Source: JBNLAN01 sp050302175 | GTDB taxonomy: Bacteria; Pseudomonadota; Zetaproteobacteria; Mariprofundales; Mariprofundaceae | Assembly (NCBI GenBank): GCA_050302175.1 | Contig: JBNLAN010000016.1 | Coordinates: 1-64,000 of the forward strand | DNA length: 64,000 bases | Direction of reading: 5' to 3' | In this document: positions 34,096-45,507 of the stretch, piece by piece | How positions within the stretch are numbered: position 1 is the first letter of the stretch | Layout: every line of letters begins with the position of its first letter | Program-made: the position numbers and the translations under genes | The notes under the pieces: generated by a model | The model's database searches: none | Seen by the model: only the letters and a program-made list of their open reading frames with translations | What the model was told of the DNA's origin: nothing

Positions 34096-35943
34096 ATGAC
34101 CAAAAAGCCCCATAAACTGGCAATTTCCGAGCTGGCCCTGCGTGATGGGCACCAGTCGCTGTTGGCAACCCGCATGCGCCTTGATGACATGCTGCCGATC
34201 TGCGAAAAGCTCGACCAAGTCGGCTTCTGGTCGATTGAGGCCTGGGGTGGTGCCACCTTCGACACCTGCCTGCGTTACCTGAAGGAAGGGCCATGGCTGC
34301 GCTTGCGTGAGCTGGATAAGGCGCTACCCAACACACCGATCCAGATGCTCTTGAGGGGCCAGAATCTTCTGGGCTACCGTCATTATGCCGATGATGTCGT
34401 CAAAAAATTCGTCGATATGGCGGCCGCCAATGGTGTGGATGTATTCCGTATCTTCGATGCCATGAATGATTTACGAAATGTTCGCGTTGCCATCAAGCAG
34501 GTCAAAGCCAACGACAAACATGCCGAAGGCTGTATCTGCTACACCACCAGTCCAGTACACACCCTGCCCCACTTTATCGATCTCGCGAAAGGGCTTGAAG
34601 ATATGGGCTGCGATACCATCGCCATCAAGGATATGGCGGGCCTGCTCACGCCCAAATCAACCAAGGAGCTGATTACTGCGCTGAAAAATACTGTCGATAT
34701 TCCGTTGCATTTGCACTGCCATGCAACTGCAGGCATGGCGGAACTGGTGCAGTGGGAAGCTGTGCATGCCGGTTGCGATATTATCGATACCGCTATCAGT
34801 CCGCTGGCGGGTGGCACCTCACATGCGCCGACCGAAGCGATGGTTGCAGCATTCTCCGGCACTGAATTCGACACAGGACTCGATCTCGACCTGCTTCAGG
34901 ATATCGCCAGTTATTTCCGAAAAATTCGCAAGAAATATAAACGATTTGAATCTGATTTCACTGGCGTGGATACGCGAGTACAAAGCAATCAGATCCCCGG
35001 AGGCATGATCTCGAACCTTGCCAATCAGTTGAAAGAGCAAGGCGCACTCGATCGCATGGATGAGGTTTTGGAAGAGGTTCCGCGCGTTCGCAAGGACTTC
35101 GGCTATCCACCACTGGTCACACCGACCAGCCAGATTGTCGGCACACAGGCAGTGCTTAATGTCGTCTCCGGCAAAAAATACAAGGTGATCACCAACGAGA
35201 CCAAGGCATATCTGGCCGGACAGTATGGCAAGGCACTGGGTGAGATTAACCCGGACGTACAAAAGCTCGCACTGGGTGATGAAGAGCCGATCAATGTGCG
35301 TCCGGCAGACCTGCTGGAGAATGAACTCGACCAGCTCACCCGTGAAGTCGGCGACAAAGCAACCTCCGTGGAGGACGTGCTCTCCTATGCCATGTTCCCT
35401 ACCATTGCACTCGAATACTTCGAGGAGCGTGAGTCGGGCAACTTCAAACCGGAACCACTGGATGAACCGGAAGCAGCCCCTGCCACATCAGCAACACCTG
35501 GGCTGGCGCCGACTGAATTTAACGTCACTATTCACGGTGAACAGTATCATATCAAAATCGAGGGGACCGGCCATCGCAGCGAAGAAAATCGCCCCTTCTA
35601 CGTGAAGGTTGATAATGTGCTAGAGGAAGTGTTTATCGAGACACTGACCGAAGTAGTGCCGACTCTGGATGGGCGAGATATCGATGCTAACAAGGCTTCA
35701 AAAGGCTCCAAGCGCCCAAAGGCGCGTTCCGATAACGATGTGACCACGCCGATGCCGGGCCGTATTGTCTCCATCAACGTTAAAGCAGGTGATACTGTCA
35801 AGGCTGGTGACATGGTACTGGTGGTGGAAGCGATGAAAATGGAGAACCCGGTACACGCGCCGGTCTCCGGTACTGTCGAGACTATCCATGTGCAGGTTGG
35901 CGACAACGTCAACCCGGACGAATGCCTGATGCAGATCGCCTGA
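34096..35943 (+). CDS. pycB: Pyruvate carboxylase subunit B (carboxyltransferase plus biotinyl domain)
   Basis: 615 residues. N-terminal carboxyltransferase TIM barrel (LRDGHQSLLATRMRLDDML, WGGATFDTCLRYL, RGQNLLGYRHYADD), a middle helical PYC_OADA domain and a C-terminal biotinyl domain with VVEAMKMEN (Lys about 581) joined by a Pro/Ala linker near residue 460. The same architecture occurs in oxaloacetate decarboxylase alpha; no oadB or oadG genes are nearby and pycA lies 17 nt upstream, so anaplerotic pyruvate to oxaloacetate is the likelier role, feeding mdh/sucCD/icd metabolism. Confidence 0.92.
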   Translation: MTKKPHKLAISELALRDGHQSLLATRMRLDDMLPICEKLDQVGFWSIEAWGGATFDTCLRYLKEGPWLRLRELDKALPNTPIQMLLRGQNLLGYRHYADDVVKKFVDMAAANGVDVFRIFDAMNDLRNVRVAIKQVKANDKHAEGCICYTTSPVHTLPHFIDLAKGLEDMGCDTIAIKDMAGLLTPKSTKELITALKNTVDIPLHLHCHATAGMAELVQWEAVHAGCDIIDTAISPLAGGTSHAPTEAMVAAFSGTEFDTGLDLDLLQDIASYFRKIRKKYKRFESDFTGVDTRVQSNQIPGGMISNLANQLKEQGALDRMDEVLEEVPRVRKDFGYPPLVTPTSQIVGTQAVLNVVSGKKYKVITNETKAYLAGQYGKALGEINPDVQKLALGDEEPINVRPADLLENELDQLTREVGDKATSVEDVLSYAMFPTIALEYFEERESGNFKPEPLDEPEAAPATSATPGLAPTEFNVTIHGEQYHIKIEGTGHRSEENRPFYVKVDNVLEEVFIETLTEVVPTLDGRDIDANKASKGSKRPKARSDNDVTTPMPGRIVSINVKAGDTVKAGDMVLVVEAMKMENPVHAPVSGTVETIHVQVGDNVNPDECLMQIA

Positions 35944-35962
35944 TTGTAAATTAGCTTTCAAC

Positions 35963-35989
35963 AAGCCCTGCCAGTGGCGGGGCTTTGTC
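35963..35989 (+). terminator. Intrinsic terminator after pycB
   Basis: AAGCCCTGCC, short loop, GGCGGGGCTT then TTGTCT: a stem of about 9 bp (with one bulge or mismatch) followed by a short T-rich stretch. Confidence 0.65.
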
Positions 35990-36086
35990 TTCGATACCAA
36001 ACACTTACTTTGCCACAACATGGAACGATCGGTGTGCTTGCCATCATGCAACATGCCACTTATAGTCATATCGCTTAAGGAGTAAT

Positions 36087-36155
36087 ATGAGATTCACCCG
36101 TAGACATCCCTTCGGGATTCTCTCCTGCACTGAAAATCTAATGCTCCTTTGGTAA
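36087..36155 (+). CDS. Possible small ORF of 22 residues
   Basis: ATG at 36087 has AAGGAG 4 nt upstream and reads MRFTRRHPFGILSCTENLML (then LW) to a TAA. A small hairpin (ATCCC-TTC-GGGAT) lies inside. It could be a short peptide or leader before the lipoprotein gene at 36190, or chance. No homologue is recognised. Confidence 0.25.
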   Translation: MRFTRRHPFGILSCTENLMLLW

Positions 36156-36189
36156 ATCAATGGCAAACAGCGAGTAGGAGATTCGAGCC

Positions 36190-36543
36190 ATGAGAAAAGT
36201 ATTTGCGATTGCAATATTATTGAACGTTTCCGCCTGCGTTACCATCGAAGCACCGGAACATTTGGTGGCTGATACCGTAGAGGCAGGCAAGAGTGCCTAT
36301 CATTCTGTAAAGGAGAGCATGTCTGAGGATGATTCAGCAGAAGGCCGGACGTTTTCTCATCGCTATATGCTTCCTGGCAACGAATTGACGAGCACATCTC
36401 ATTTCCAATGCATCAATAGTGCGCTGGAAACCGCCAAGAAAACCATGAATATTTACAATGTTCAAATCACGAAGACAGCAACATCCTTAATCGTCGAAGA
36501 TGGCAAATCTTTTCTGGAATGTAATGTAGTGGTTGCGAATTAG
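36190..36543 (+). CDS. Small lipoprotein of unknown function
   Basis: 117 residues with a lipoprotein signal (MRKVFAIAILLNVSAC, Cys 16). The mature part begins VTIEAPEHLVADTVEAGKSA, and two later Cys (QCINS, LECNV) could form a disulfide. AGGAG precedes ATG 36190. No family recognised. It is followed, convergently, by the terminator of the tRNA-Arg unit. Confidence 0.7.
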   Translation: MRKVFAIAILLNVSACVTIEAPEHLVADTVEAGKSAYHSVKESMSEDDSAEGRTFSHRYMLPGNELTSTSHFQCINSALETAKKTMNIYNVQITKTATSLIVEDGKSFLECNVVVAN

Positions 36544-36593
36544 CATATTCGTCTGGCTGTGAGCATGGATTCATGCAAATTTCAGGCGGGCAC

Positions 36594-36623
36594 AAAAAAG
36601 AGGGGCTGCTTTCGCAGCCCCTC
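36594..36623 (-). terminator. Intrinsic terminator of the gyrA-serS-tRNA unit
   Basis: Minus strand: GAGGGGCTGC, loop GAAA, GCAGCCCCTC, then six T. A perfect 10-bp stem with a GNRA-type tetraloop, 8 nt after the tRNA-Arg(ACG) CCA end. Confidence 0.93.
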
Positions 36624-36631
36624 ACCTATAA

Positions 36632-36708
36632 TGGCGCTCCCTGAGCGATTCGAACGCCCGGCCTTCTGATTCGTAGTCAGATGCTCTATCCAGCTGAGCT
36701 AAGGGAGC
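36632..36708 (-). tRNA. tRNA-Arg(ACG)
   Basis: 77 nt with encoded CCA. The acceptor stem GCTCCCT pairs with AGGGAGC, discriminator G, anticodon stem TCTGA/TCAGA with loop CTACGAA (anticodon ACG), T-loop GTTCGAATC. The A34 would be deaminated to inosine to read CGN codons. Confidence 0.97.
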
Positions 36709-36712
36709 CTGA

Positions 36713-37216
36713 TTAACCTTTTTTTGCTTCCTTTGCAGAAAGCGGCTGGAAACTAATGCTTTTCAGCCAAAGTTTCCAATCGGGAGAATCCGGCCCGAAT
36801 AGTTCCGGGAACTCCTGATACAGCCATCCACGGTAGATTATCTCTTCGCCCTGAACGACCTCAACAAACGCGGCGGGATTATGCACATTTTCATCCAGAA
36901 TGTAAGACCCTGATTGCAGTCTTAATCCACTTGCCAACCCCAGCAGGTTGATCTGTATATTCTGTGCGGGAACAGGAACAGGAGTACCGAGCTCTATCTC
37001 AATCTCCAGCAAATGCGTGGTTGCCTTATCAAGCAGCACCAGCGTTGCCCTACCCGGCTTCACAGCCCAGACGGGGACTTCGCCTTCAACACCGCCCTTA
37101 TCGCTGCCATGCGCATCTTCCTGCGCCGTCAGCGGCAGCTGCCACTCAATATCGGCACTCTCCTGCTCACCGCAACTGGCAAGCGAGAGCAACAGGCAGC
37201 AGATAACGATCCGCAA
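36713..37216 (-). CDS. DUF2155-like lipoprotein encoded between two tRNA genes
   Basis: About 167 residues. The only plausible start is TTG 37216, giving MRIVICCLLLSLASCGEQES with lipobox LASC; it lies 3 nt after the CCA of tRNA-Ser(GCT). The body (VPVWAVKPGRATLVLLDKAT, LQSGSYILDENVHNPAAFVE, YRGWLYQEFPELFG) has the pattern of DUF2155 proteins. The stop is 4 nt before tRNA-Arg(ACG). No Shine-Dalgarno is possible outside the tRNA, so the processed message may be leaderless. The frame is open into the tRNA, which explains longer predictions. Confidence 0.8.
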   Translation of the reverse strand: MRIVICCLLLSLASCGEQESADIEWQLPLTAQEDAHGSDKGGVEGEVPVWAVKPGRATLVLLDKATTHLLEIEIELGTPVPVPAQNIQINLLGLASGLRLQSGSYILDENVHNPAAFVEVVQGEEIIYRGWLYQEFPELFGPDSPDWKLWLKSISFQPLSAKEAKKG

Positions 37217-37218
37217 AG

Positions 37219-37311
37219 TGGCGGAGAGAGAGGGATTCGAACCCTCGATACCAGTATAATTGGTATAACACCTTAGCAGGGTGCCGCTTTCGACCACTCA
37301 GCCATCTCTCC
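37219..37311 (-). tRNA. tRNA-Ser(GCT)
   Basis: 93 nt with CCA. Acceptor GGAGAGA/TCTCTCC, long variable arm, anticodon loop CTGCTAA (GCT, reads AGC/AGU), discriminator G. Lies in the same direction as serS and the second tRNA-Ser. Confidence 0.96.
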
Positions 37312-37396
37312 GTTGTTTTTCGATGCCAGAAAACCACAGACCGGCAAGTGAGATCAAATACTGTTTATTCACCATGCCTCCTGTTCCTTATTTTGC

Positions 37397-37484
37397 TGGC
37401 GGAAGGGGTGGGATTTGAACCCACGAATGGTTTCCCATTGCCGGTTTTCAAGACCGGTGCATTCAGCCGCTCTGCCACCCTTCC
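37397..37484 (-). tRNA. tRNA-Ser(TGA)
   Basis: 88 nt with CCA. Acceptor GGAAGGG, long variable arm, anticodon loop CTTGAAA (TGA, reads UCN). It lies 30 nt after serS, so synthetase and substrate tRNAs are probably cotranscribed. Confidence 0.96.
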
Positions 37485-37514
37485 AGATGCATCACTTTTT
37501 CAAGTCGCGACAAT

Positions 37515-38794
37515 CTAACGATTTGTGACCACCTGTAAACCGCCCATGTACGGTTGCAAAGCGCTAGGAATACATACGCTGCCATCGGTCTGCCAGCCAT
37601 TTTCCAGGATTGCCACGAGCGTGCGTCCGATAGCAAGTCCGGAACCGTTCAGGGTAGCAACTGGTACCATTTTACCGTCGGCATCGCGCATGCGAATACC
37701 TGCCCTTCTGCCCTGAAACTGACCAACGGAGGAGCAGGATGAGATCTCGCGATACGCCTGCTGGCTCGGCAGCCACACTTCGAGGTCGTAGGTTTTTTCT
37801 GCTGCAAAGCCCATATCGCCAGCGCACAGCACTACTTTGCGGTACGGCAGCTCCAAGGCCTGCAGGACGGCTTCGGCATGCGAGGTGAGCTTCTCAAGCT
37901 GCTCCAGCGCTTTGTCAGCTTCACAGAGATGCACCAGCTCCACCTTGTCGAACTGATGCTGGCGGATCATGCCGCGCACATCGCGCCCGGCTGAGCCCGC
38001 CTCACGGCGGAAACACGGTGTATAGGCGCAGTTCAGAATCGGCAACTGGGATGATTCCAGCGTCTGCTCACGGTACAGATTGGTCACCGACACCTCAGCG
38101 GTTGGAATGAGATAGGCATCCTCCCCTTCGAGCTTGTAGCTATCCTCTGCAAATTTCGGCAACTGGCCGGTACCGGTCATCGATTTACTATGCACAATCG
38201 CCGGAGTCCACACCTCTTCGTAGCCATGCTTGTCGACATGGGTATCCAGCATGAACTGCATTAGCGCGCGTTCAAGGCGTGAGCCAAGCCCCCGCAGCAC
38301 GGTAAAACGGCTACCGGAAATACGCGCCCCCGCCTCGAAATCGAGAATGCCGAGATCGGTGCCAATATCCCAGTGCGCCGGCACTTCATCGGTTCGCGGC
38401 GTTCCCCAGCGCAGAATTTCGACATTCTCTTCTTCACTGGTGCCATCCGGCACAGAAGCATGCGGCAGATTCGGGATCTCCAGCAACGTACCGGCAAAAG
38501 CCTCTTCAGCCTCTTTTGTCTCCGTTTCAAGCTGCTTCACAAGGCGTGAAACCTCACCCATGCGCGCCAATTCATCTGCAGCATCCTCGCCCTTGGCCTT
38601 TTTCTGGCCAATCAGTTTGGAGACGCTGTTGCGTTCCGATTGCAAGCGCTCCAGTTCGCTCTTAAGCGTCCGCTGGCGCACATCCAGCTCACGTGCCCTG
38701 CCCCACGGACTCTCCGGCCCTGTGACCTCAGCGCCACGACGCGCTAGCGCCGCCTGCATCGTTTCAAATTGTGTTCGAAAATCCTTGCGATCAA

Positions 38795-38798
<4 letters not shown>
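37515..38798 (-). CDS. serS: Seryl-tRNA synthetase
   Basis: 427 residues. N-terminal coiled-coil tRNA-binding arm (ELDVRQRTLKSELERLQSER, about 30-100) and class II catalytic core: motif 2 FRREAGSAGRDVRGMIRQHQF (cut) and motif 3 NGSGLAIGRTLVAILEN. Overlaps the gyrA stop by 4 nt, and is followed by two tRNA-Ser genes that it would charge. Confidence 0.97.
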
Positions 38799-41284
<2,486 letters not shown>

Positions 41285-41318
41285 CGGGAATCCTCCAAAG
41301 CGCGAAATGCCTAAATCA

Positions 41319-41395
<77 letters not shown>

Positions 41396-41469
41396 TGAAA
41401 TTGGAGTCCAATCATACCTGCCGACGTCAACAAATAAACCTTTAAACGTCGAGAAAACGGAAATAATTC

Positions 41470-41997
41470 CTAGTAATGAATCAGGCTGCGCACAAGGGTA
41501 TCGTGAAGCCTTTCACTCCCCTTGAGGAAATCGAGCTCAATCACAAAAAGGCAGATGGAAACTTCGGCTCCAAGCGCGCGAACCAGATCAACCGTCGCCC
41601 GGGCCGTACCCCCTGTAGCCAGCAGGTCGTCAACAATCGCCACTTTGTGCCCATGATTGAGCGCATCGCGGTGAATCTCCAGCCTGTCCATGCCGTATTC
41701 AAGCTCATAATCGATTCCGTGCGTATCGGCAGGCAGCTTGCCGGGCTTGCGTACCGGCACAAACCCAAGCCCGACATGAGCCGCCAGTGCAGCACCAAAC
41801 AGAAAGCCTCTGGACTCCATGCCGACAATCACTTCCACCTCTTCGGGTAGCTGCTCCGCCAGCGCATCAATCGACGCGCGAAACGCAGCGCCATCAGCTA
41901 AAAGAGGCGTAATATCCTTGAAAACGATACCCTCTTTCGGGAAATCCTTGATGTCGCGTATATAGTCGCGCAAATCCTGTGCTGTGTGAGTATTCAA
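41470..41997 (-). CDS. apt: Adenine phosphoribosyltransferase
   Basis: 175 residues from a TTG (41997) that has GGGAGGAG 6 nt upstream, giving (M)NTHTAQDLRDYIRDI; the frame remains open further upstream but without family similarity. Type I phosphoribosyltransferase that makes AMP from adenine and PRPP: FPKEGIVFKDITPLL, GMESRGFLFGAALA, VRKPGKLP, and the PRPP site VAIVDDLLATGGTARA. Confidence 0.95.
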   Translation of the reverse strand: MNTHTAQDLRDYIRDIKDFPKEGIVFKDITPLLADGAAFRASIDALAEQLPEEVEVIVGMESRGFLFGAALAAHVGLGFVPVRKPGKLPADTHGIDYELEYGMDRLEIHRDALNHGHKVAIVDDLLATGGTARATVDLVRALGAEVSICLFVIELDFLKGSERLHDTLVRSLIHY

Positions 41998-42079
41998 AAA
42001 TCTCCTCCCGATCAAGCAAGTATCAGGGAAGCATACCGGGGCTTCGTGCAGAATCAATTCTGCATCACTAATTTACGGG

Positions 42080-42925
42080 TTAAAGCATCTCTTCGAGACT
42101 AATGTTTTCAGATTCGACCAGCTTGCGAAGCTTCTGCATCGCCACCACCTGAATCTGGCGAATACGTTCACGAGTGACACCCATATGCTCGCCGATGGAT
42201 TCGAGTGTCCATGGCTCATTCGTATCTTCCAGCCCAAACCGCAGGCGAACCACTTCCGACTCCTTATCGTTGAGCTGATCCAGCCAGCGATTGATCAGCT
42301 GATCACGCACCATCTCATCAAAGTGCCCGGATGGACTCTCAGCCTTTTCATCCTCAGTGATATCGTAGATGGTATAATCGCCATCGCTGTGCAACACCAC
42401 ATCAGCACTCTCCATTGGCAGGTTGATATGCTGCAAATCCTGAACCCGTTGTGCGCTCTTACCGGAGAGTTCTGCAATTTCAGATTCGGAAGGTTCGCGA
42501 CCAAGGTCGGCGCGCAATCTCGAGGCGACCCGCATCATGGCATTAAACTCCTTACTCACATGTACGGGCAGACGAATAGTGCGAGATTGATTCATTATGG
42601 CGCGTTCGATCGACTGTCTGATCCACCAGGTTGCATAGGTTGAAAAGCGACAGCCGTAGCCATCATCAAACTTTTCAACCGCGCGCATCAACCCGAGGTT
42701 TCCCTCCTCGATCATATCCTGAAGCGCCAACCCGCGATTGATATACCTGCGTGCGATCTTCACAACCAGACGCAGATTGGCATTGATCATCTTCTCACGC
42801 GCACTGTTTTCACCTTTTGCAATTGCACGAGAAAGTTCCACCTCCTCCTCAGCTGTGAGAAGATCATGCTGCGAAATCTCGCGCATATACAGAGTCATTG
42901 AATCCACACTGTGACGCTTCGCCAT
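42080..42925 (-). CDS. rpoS: RNA polymerase sigma factor RpoS
   Basis: 281 residues from ATG 42925 (MAKRHSVDSM) with GGGGGAAAG upstream. Group 2 sigma70: region 1.2 (YMREISQHDLLTAEEEVELS), region 2 (NLRLVVKIARRYINRGLALQ, EEGNLGLMRAVEKFD, FSTYATWWIRQSIERAIMNQ), region 3 and region 4 (GVTRERIRQIQVVAMQKLRK). It is about 50 residues shorter than E. coli RpoS, at the N-terminus, but longer similarity and the nlpD-pcm neighbourhood support RpoS over RpoH. Expected to direct stationary-phase and stress genes. Confidence 0.92.
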   Translation of the reverse strand: MAKRHSVDSMTLYMREISQHDLLTAEEEVELSRAIAKGENSAREKMINANLRLVVKIARRYINRGLALQDMIEEGNLGLMRAVEKFDDGYGCRFSTYATWWIRQSIERAIMNQSRTIRLPVHVSKEFNAMMRVASRLRADLGREPSESEIAELSGKSAQRVQDLQHINLPMESADVVLHSDGDYTIYDITEDEKAESPSGHFDEMVRDQLINRWLDQLNDKESEVVRLRFGLEDTNEPWTLESIGEHMGVTRERIRQIQVVAMQKLRKLVESENISLEEML

Positions 42926-42967
42926 GCTTTCCCCCGAACACCAGGCTATACCCAAAACGTATTTTCG

Positions 42968-43723
42968 TCATCTGGGCAAGTAAGCGGTCGGATCAACCGG
43001 TGTGGAACCGCGCCGCACTTCAAAGTGAAGGTGAGGCCCTGTTGCCCGGCCGGTCTGCCCAACCCTTGCGATGACATCACCTGCTTTCACCTTTGCTCCC
43101 TTGCTAACAAGGTTGCGCTGATTGTGGGCATATGCGGTAAACAGATCGTGACCGTGCCGAATAATGATTAACTTTCCATAACCGGCCAAACGATGATCCG
43201 AATACACCACCTCACCACTGCCAGCGGCTCGAACAGGCGTCCCCTCCGCTGCAGCAATATCGATGCCATCATGCGCCCGACCATTGCGATTACCAAAATG
43301 ACTGGTGACTTTTCCACTGAGCGGCCACAGCAATTTACGGCCATTGCTGGCTGGAGGCAGCGACACGGCTGTTGTCTGTTGTGGCTGGCTGCTCGGGTGT
43401 TTCTCCGCAGGCTTGCGGCTGTCCTGAGTAGACGGAATCGGCATATACTCGGCACGGGGTGCAGTGCGATGCAGAAACAGCTCCTGCCCGACGTAGATCG
43501 CATATGAGGAATCGATACGATTGCGGCGAGCCAGCAGCCTGTAATCAATCCCAAAGCGTTTACCGATGCTGTAAAGGGTATCCCCCCGGCGAACCTGATA
43601 GGTATGCTCGGATGTAAGCTTGCCGGTCGCATGGGGAAGACGGCCAGGAACCGTCGTCCTGTAGCAGCCTGCCAGACTCACCAATAACGCAAACAGCAAA
43701 AGAATTCTTATCGCATATACCAT
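42968..43723 (-). CDS. nlpD: NlpD-type lipoprotein with LysM and M23 domains
   Basis: 251 residues from ATG 43723. Lipobox LAGC (Cys about 20), LysM domain (YQVRRGDTLYSIGKRFGID), Ser/Pro/Gln linker and C-terminal LytM/M23 domain (SHFGNRNGRAHDGIDIAAAE, GPHLHFEVRRGSTPVDP). The full M23 zinc set differs: the first His is replaced by the N-x4-H-D-G-I-D pattern, and HLHFEVR is present. As in E. coli NlpD it is more likely an activator of amidases than an active peptidase. Directly upstream of rpoS, which may be transcribed from within it. Confidence 0.93.
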   Translation of the reverse strand: MVYAIRILLLFALLVSLAGCYRTTVPGRLPHATGKLTSEHTYQVRRGDTLYSIGKRFGIDYRLLARRNRIDSSYAIYVGQELFLHRTAPRAEYMPIPSTQDSRKPAEKHPSSQPQQTTAVSLPPASNGRKLLWPLSGKVTSHFGNRNGRAHDGIDIAAAEGTPVRAAGSGEVVYSDHRLAGYGKLIIIRHGHDLFTAYAHNQRNLVSKGAKVKAGDVIARVGQTGRATGPHLHFEVRRGSTPVDPTAYLPR

Positions 43724-44340
43724 AAACCTGCAAAGCCCATCGCAACCAGTATTACGACCAGCACCGTAATCCATTCAAAGTACTTTTCAACCAGTTCGCG
43801 CATGTAATTTCCACCCCAGCGAAGCAATGCACCCTCCATACCAAAGCGTGCCGCCCGGGAGACCATGGCAGCCAAAATAAACGGCAAAAAGGCAAAATCG
43901 AATGCGCCTGCAGCAATCGTGATCACCTTAAACGGAATCGGTGAGAATCCGGCAATCATGACAAACCAGACCCCCCATTCGGTAAAATAACCCTGCACGC
44001 TCGAAAACGTATCCATCGCGCCATAAAAGCTCAGAACAGGCTCCGCCACTGCCGCGAAAAGCAGCATACCGATCAGATAGCCAATAACGGCTCCAAAGGT
44101 GGAACCCGCGGTTGCAACCAGTGCCAGCCGGAGTCCAGACTCCGGCCGCGCCAGAGCCATGGCAATCAACAAGACATCGGGAGGAATAGGGAACACACTG
44201 GCTTCGATCATGGCAATGACAAACAGCGCGATGTGAGCATGTGGATGTGCAGCCCACGACAGCGTCCAGTGATACCAGCGCCTCAATAATGGCAGACGAG
44301 GTACATGCCCGATCTCTTCATGTGAATCAGTGATTTTCAA
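43708..44340 (-). CDS. YqaA/DedA-family membrane protein
   Basis: About 210 residues, four to five hydrophobic segments. VTT/DedA-type features: IEASVFPIPPDVLLIAMALA and GYLIGMLLF, then FSPIPFKVITIAAGAF. Start TTG 44340 overlaps the pcm stop by several bases; no proper ribosome site exists, so the start is uncertain. It sits between pcm and nlpD, a common position for this gene family. Confidence 0.85.
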   Translation of the reverse strand: MKITDSHEEIGHVPRLPLLRRWYHWTLSWAAHPHAHIALFVIAMIEASVFPIPPDVLLIAMALARPESGLRLALVATAGSTFGAVIGYLIGMLLFAAVAEPVLSFYGAMDTFSSVQGYFTEWGVWFVMIAGFSPIPFKVITIAAGAFDFAFLPFILAAMVSRAARFGMEGALLRWGGNYMRELVEKYFEWITVLVVILVAMGFAGLWYMR

Positions 44341-44980
44341 CTCCCTGCAACAACGGTACGAACACACAGGAATCGAATGTTTCCCGGATGATGTTGTCGC
44401 CCGATTTACTCAAACGAACCAGAATATGCTGCCCCGCATCGCCTTCCGGCATAACCAGCACGCCGCCATCCTTGAGTTGCTCAAGCCAGACATCCGGTGC
44501 CAGCCCTCCTGCAGCCACAAGAATCGCATCGAACGGCGCATAATCTTCCCAGCCCAGACGGCCATCACCGCACTTCAGCATCACATTGGCATGCCGCGCC
44601 TGTCTTAAATTTTTCCTAGCTCGTTCATGCAGCGCCTGGATACGTTCAATGCTGTACACCCGCTTGCACAACCGGGACAACACGGCGGTCTGATAACCGC
44701 ACCCCGTACCGATCTCCAGTACCCGCTCCTGCCCCTTCAGTTCTAGAAGCTGGCTCATTTTGGCCACCATATAGGGCTGAGAAATCGTTTGGCCCGAGCC
44801 GATCGGCAGTGCAGAATCATGATAGGCGCGACTGGCTAGCGCAGGATCGACAAAAAGATGCCTCGGCACACTCCGCATGGCTTCCAGCACGCGAGGATCG
44901 GTAATGCCCCGTGGTTTGAGCTGTTCTTCCACCATGCGTCGACGCGGTCGCTCGTAGGTGACAAGGCTGTTTCCGAGCAT
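44327..44980 (-). CDS. pcm: Protein-L-isoaspartate O-methyltransferase
   Basis: 217 residues. Repairs isoaspartyl damage with SAM. PCMT motifs: MRSVPRHLFVDPALASRAYH, ALPIGSGQTISQPYMVAKMS, VLEIGTGCGYQTAVLSRL and YDAILVAAG (here FDAILVAAGG). ATG 44980 gives a full-length N-terminus, though no Shine-Dalgarno is seen. Upstream of yqaA-nlpD-rpoS in the classical stationary-phase cluster; surE is not visible next to it. Confidence 0.95.
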   Translation of the reverse strand: MLGNSLVTYERPRRRMVEEQLKPRGITDPRVLEAMRSVPRHLFVDPALASRAYHDSALPIGSGQTISQPYMVAKMSQLLELKGQERVLEIGTGCGYQTAVLSRLCKRVYSIERIQALHERARKNLRQARHANVMLKCGDGRLGWEDYAPFDAILVAAGGLAPDVWLEQLKDGGVLVMPEGDAGQHILVRLSKSGDNIIRETFDSCVFVPLLQGVENH

Positions 44981-45024
44981 GGCGATAATTGCCGGGTTAG
45001 ATGTGTATGGGGATTAGTAAAGAA

Positions 45025-45101
45025 TGGTCGGGACGAGAGGATTCGAACCTCCGACCACCAGTCCCCCAGACTGGTGCGCTACCAGGCTGCGCTACGTCCC
45101 G
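45025..45101 (-). tRNA. tRNA-Pro(GGG)
   Basis: 77 nt with CCA. Acceptor CGGGACG/CGTCCCG, discriminator A, anticodon loop CTGGGGG (anticodon GGG, reads CCC/CCU). Lies 28 nt downstream of merR and 44 nt upstream of pcm; a proline tRNA in this position after ihfA-merR is common in proteobacteria. Confidence 0.96.
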
Positions 45102-45129
45102 ATTCTGTGCGAAACAAATGCCGGCAATG

Positions 45130-45507
45130 TTAGTCATTAAGAAGTTCGAGAATCGAAGCCAGCTCTTTCCTCAAGGCCTTCAGCGTATCCTGAGCATCGC
45201 TTTGTTCAACGATCTCCGAAATATCGCCATTCATCAAGCGCTTTTTGGCACCCCGTATAGTGAAATTCAGATCATAGAGCAGGTGCTTGATTTGCAGCAC
45301 AGCATGCACGTCACGATGGCGATAGAAACGACGATTACCGCTCTTCTTAACCGGTTTGATATGGCGGAACTCGGTTTCCCAATAGCGTAATACATGGGGC
45401 TCGACACCACAAAGGTCACTGACCTCACGAATCGAGAAAAACAGTTTATCGGGAAGCTCCGGAGCTTCGATACCAAGGTTAGGAAGCTGCTGCAGCTGTG
45501 TACTCAC
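45130..45507 (-). CDS. MerR-family transcription regulator
   Basis: 125 residues. Winged helix-turn-helix (FSIREVSDLCGVEPHVLRYW, ETEFRHIKP) followed by a short coiled coil. It lacks metal-binding Cys pairs, so it is probably not a metal sensor. The ihfA-merR order is a standard conserved pair in proteobacteria, overlapping here by 4 nt. Target genes unknown. Confidence 0.9.
   Translation of the reverse strand: MSTQLQQLPNLGIEAPELPDKLFFSIREVSDLCGVEPHVLRYWETEFRHIKPVKKSGNRRFYRHRDVHAVLQIKHLLYDLNFTIRGAKKRLMNGDISEIVEQSDAQDTLKALRKELASILELLND

Noticed and set aside
37217..37297. Longer N-terminus for the DUF2155-like protein
   Set aside because: The extra codons are the tRNA-Ser(GCT) sequence, and the lipoprotein signal only works from the TTG at 37216.
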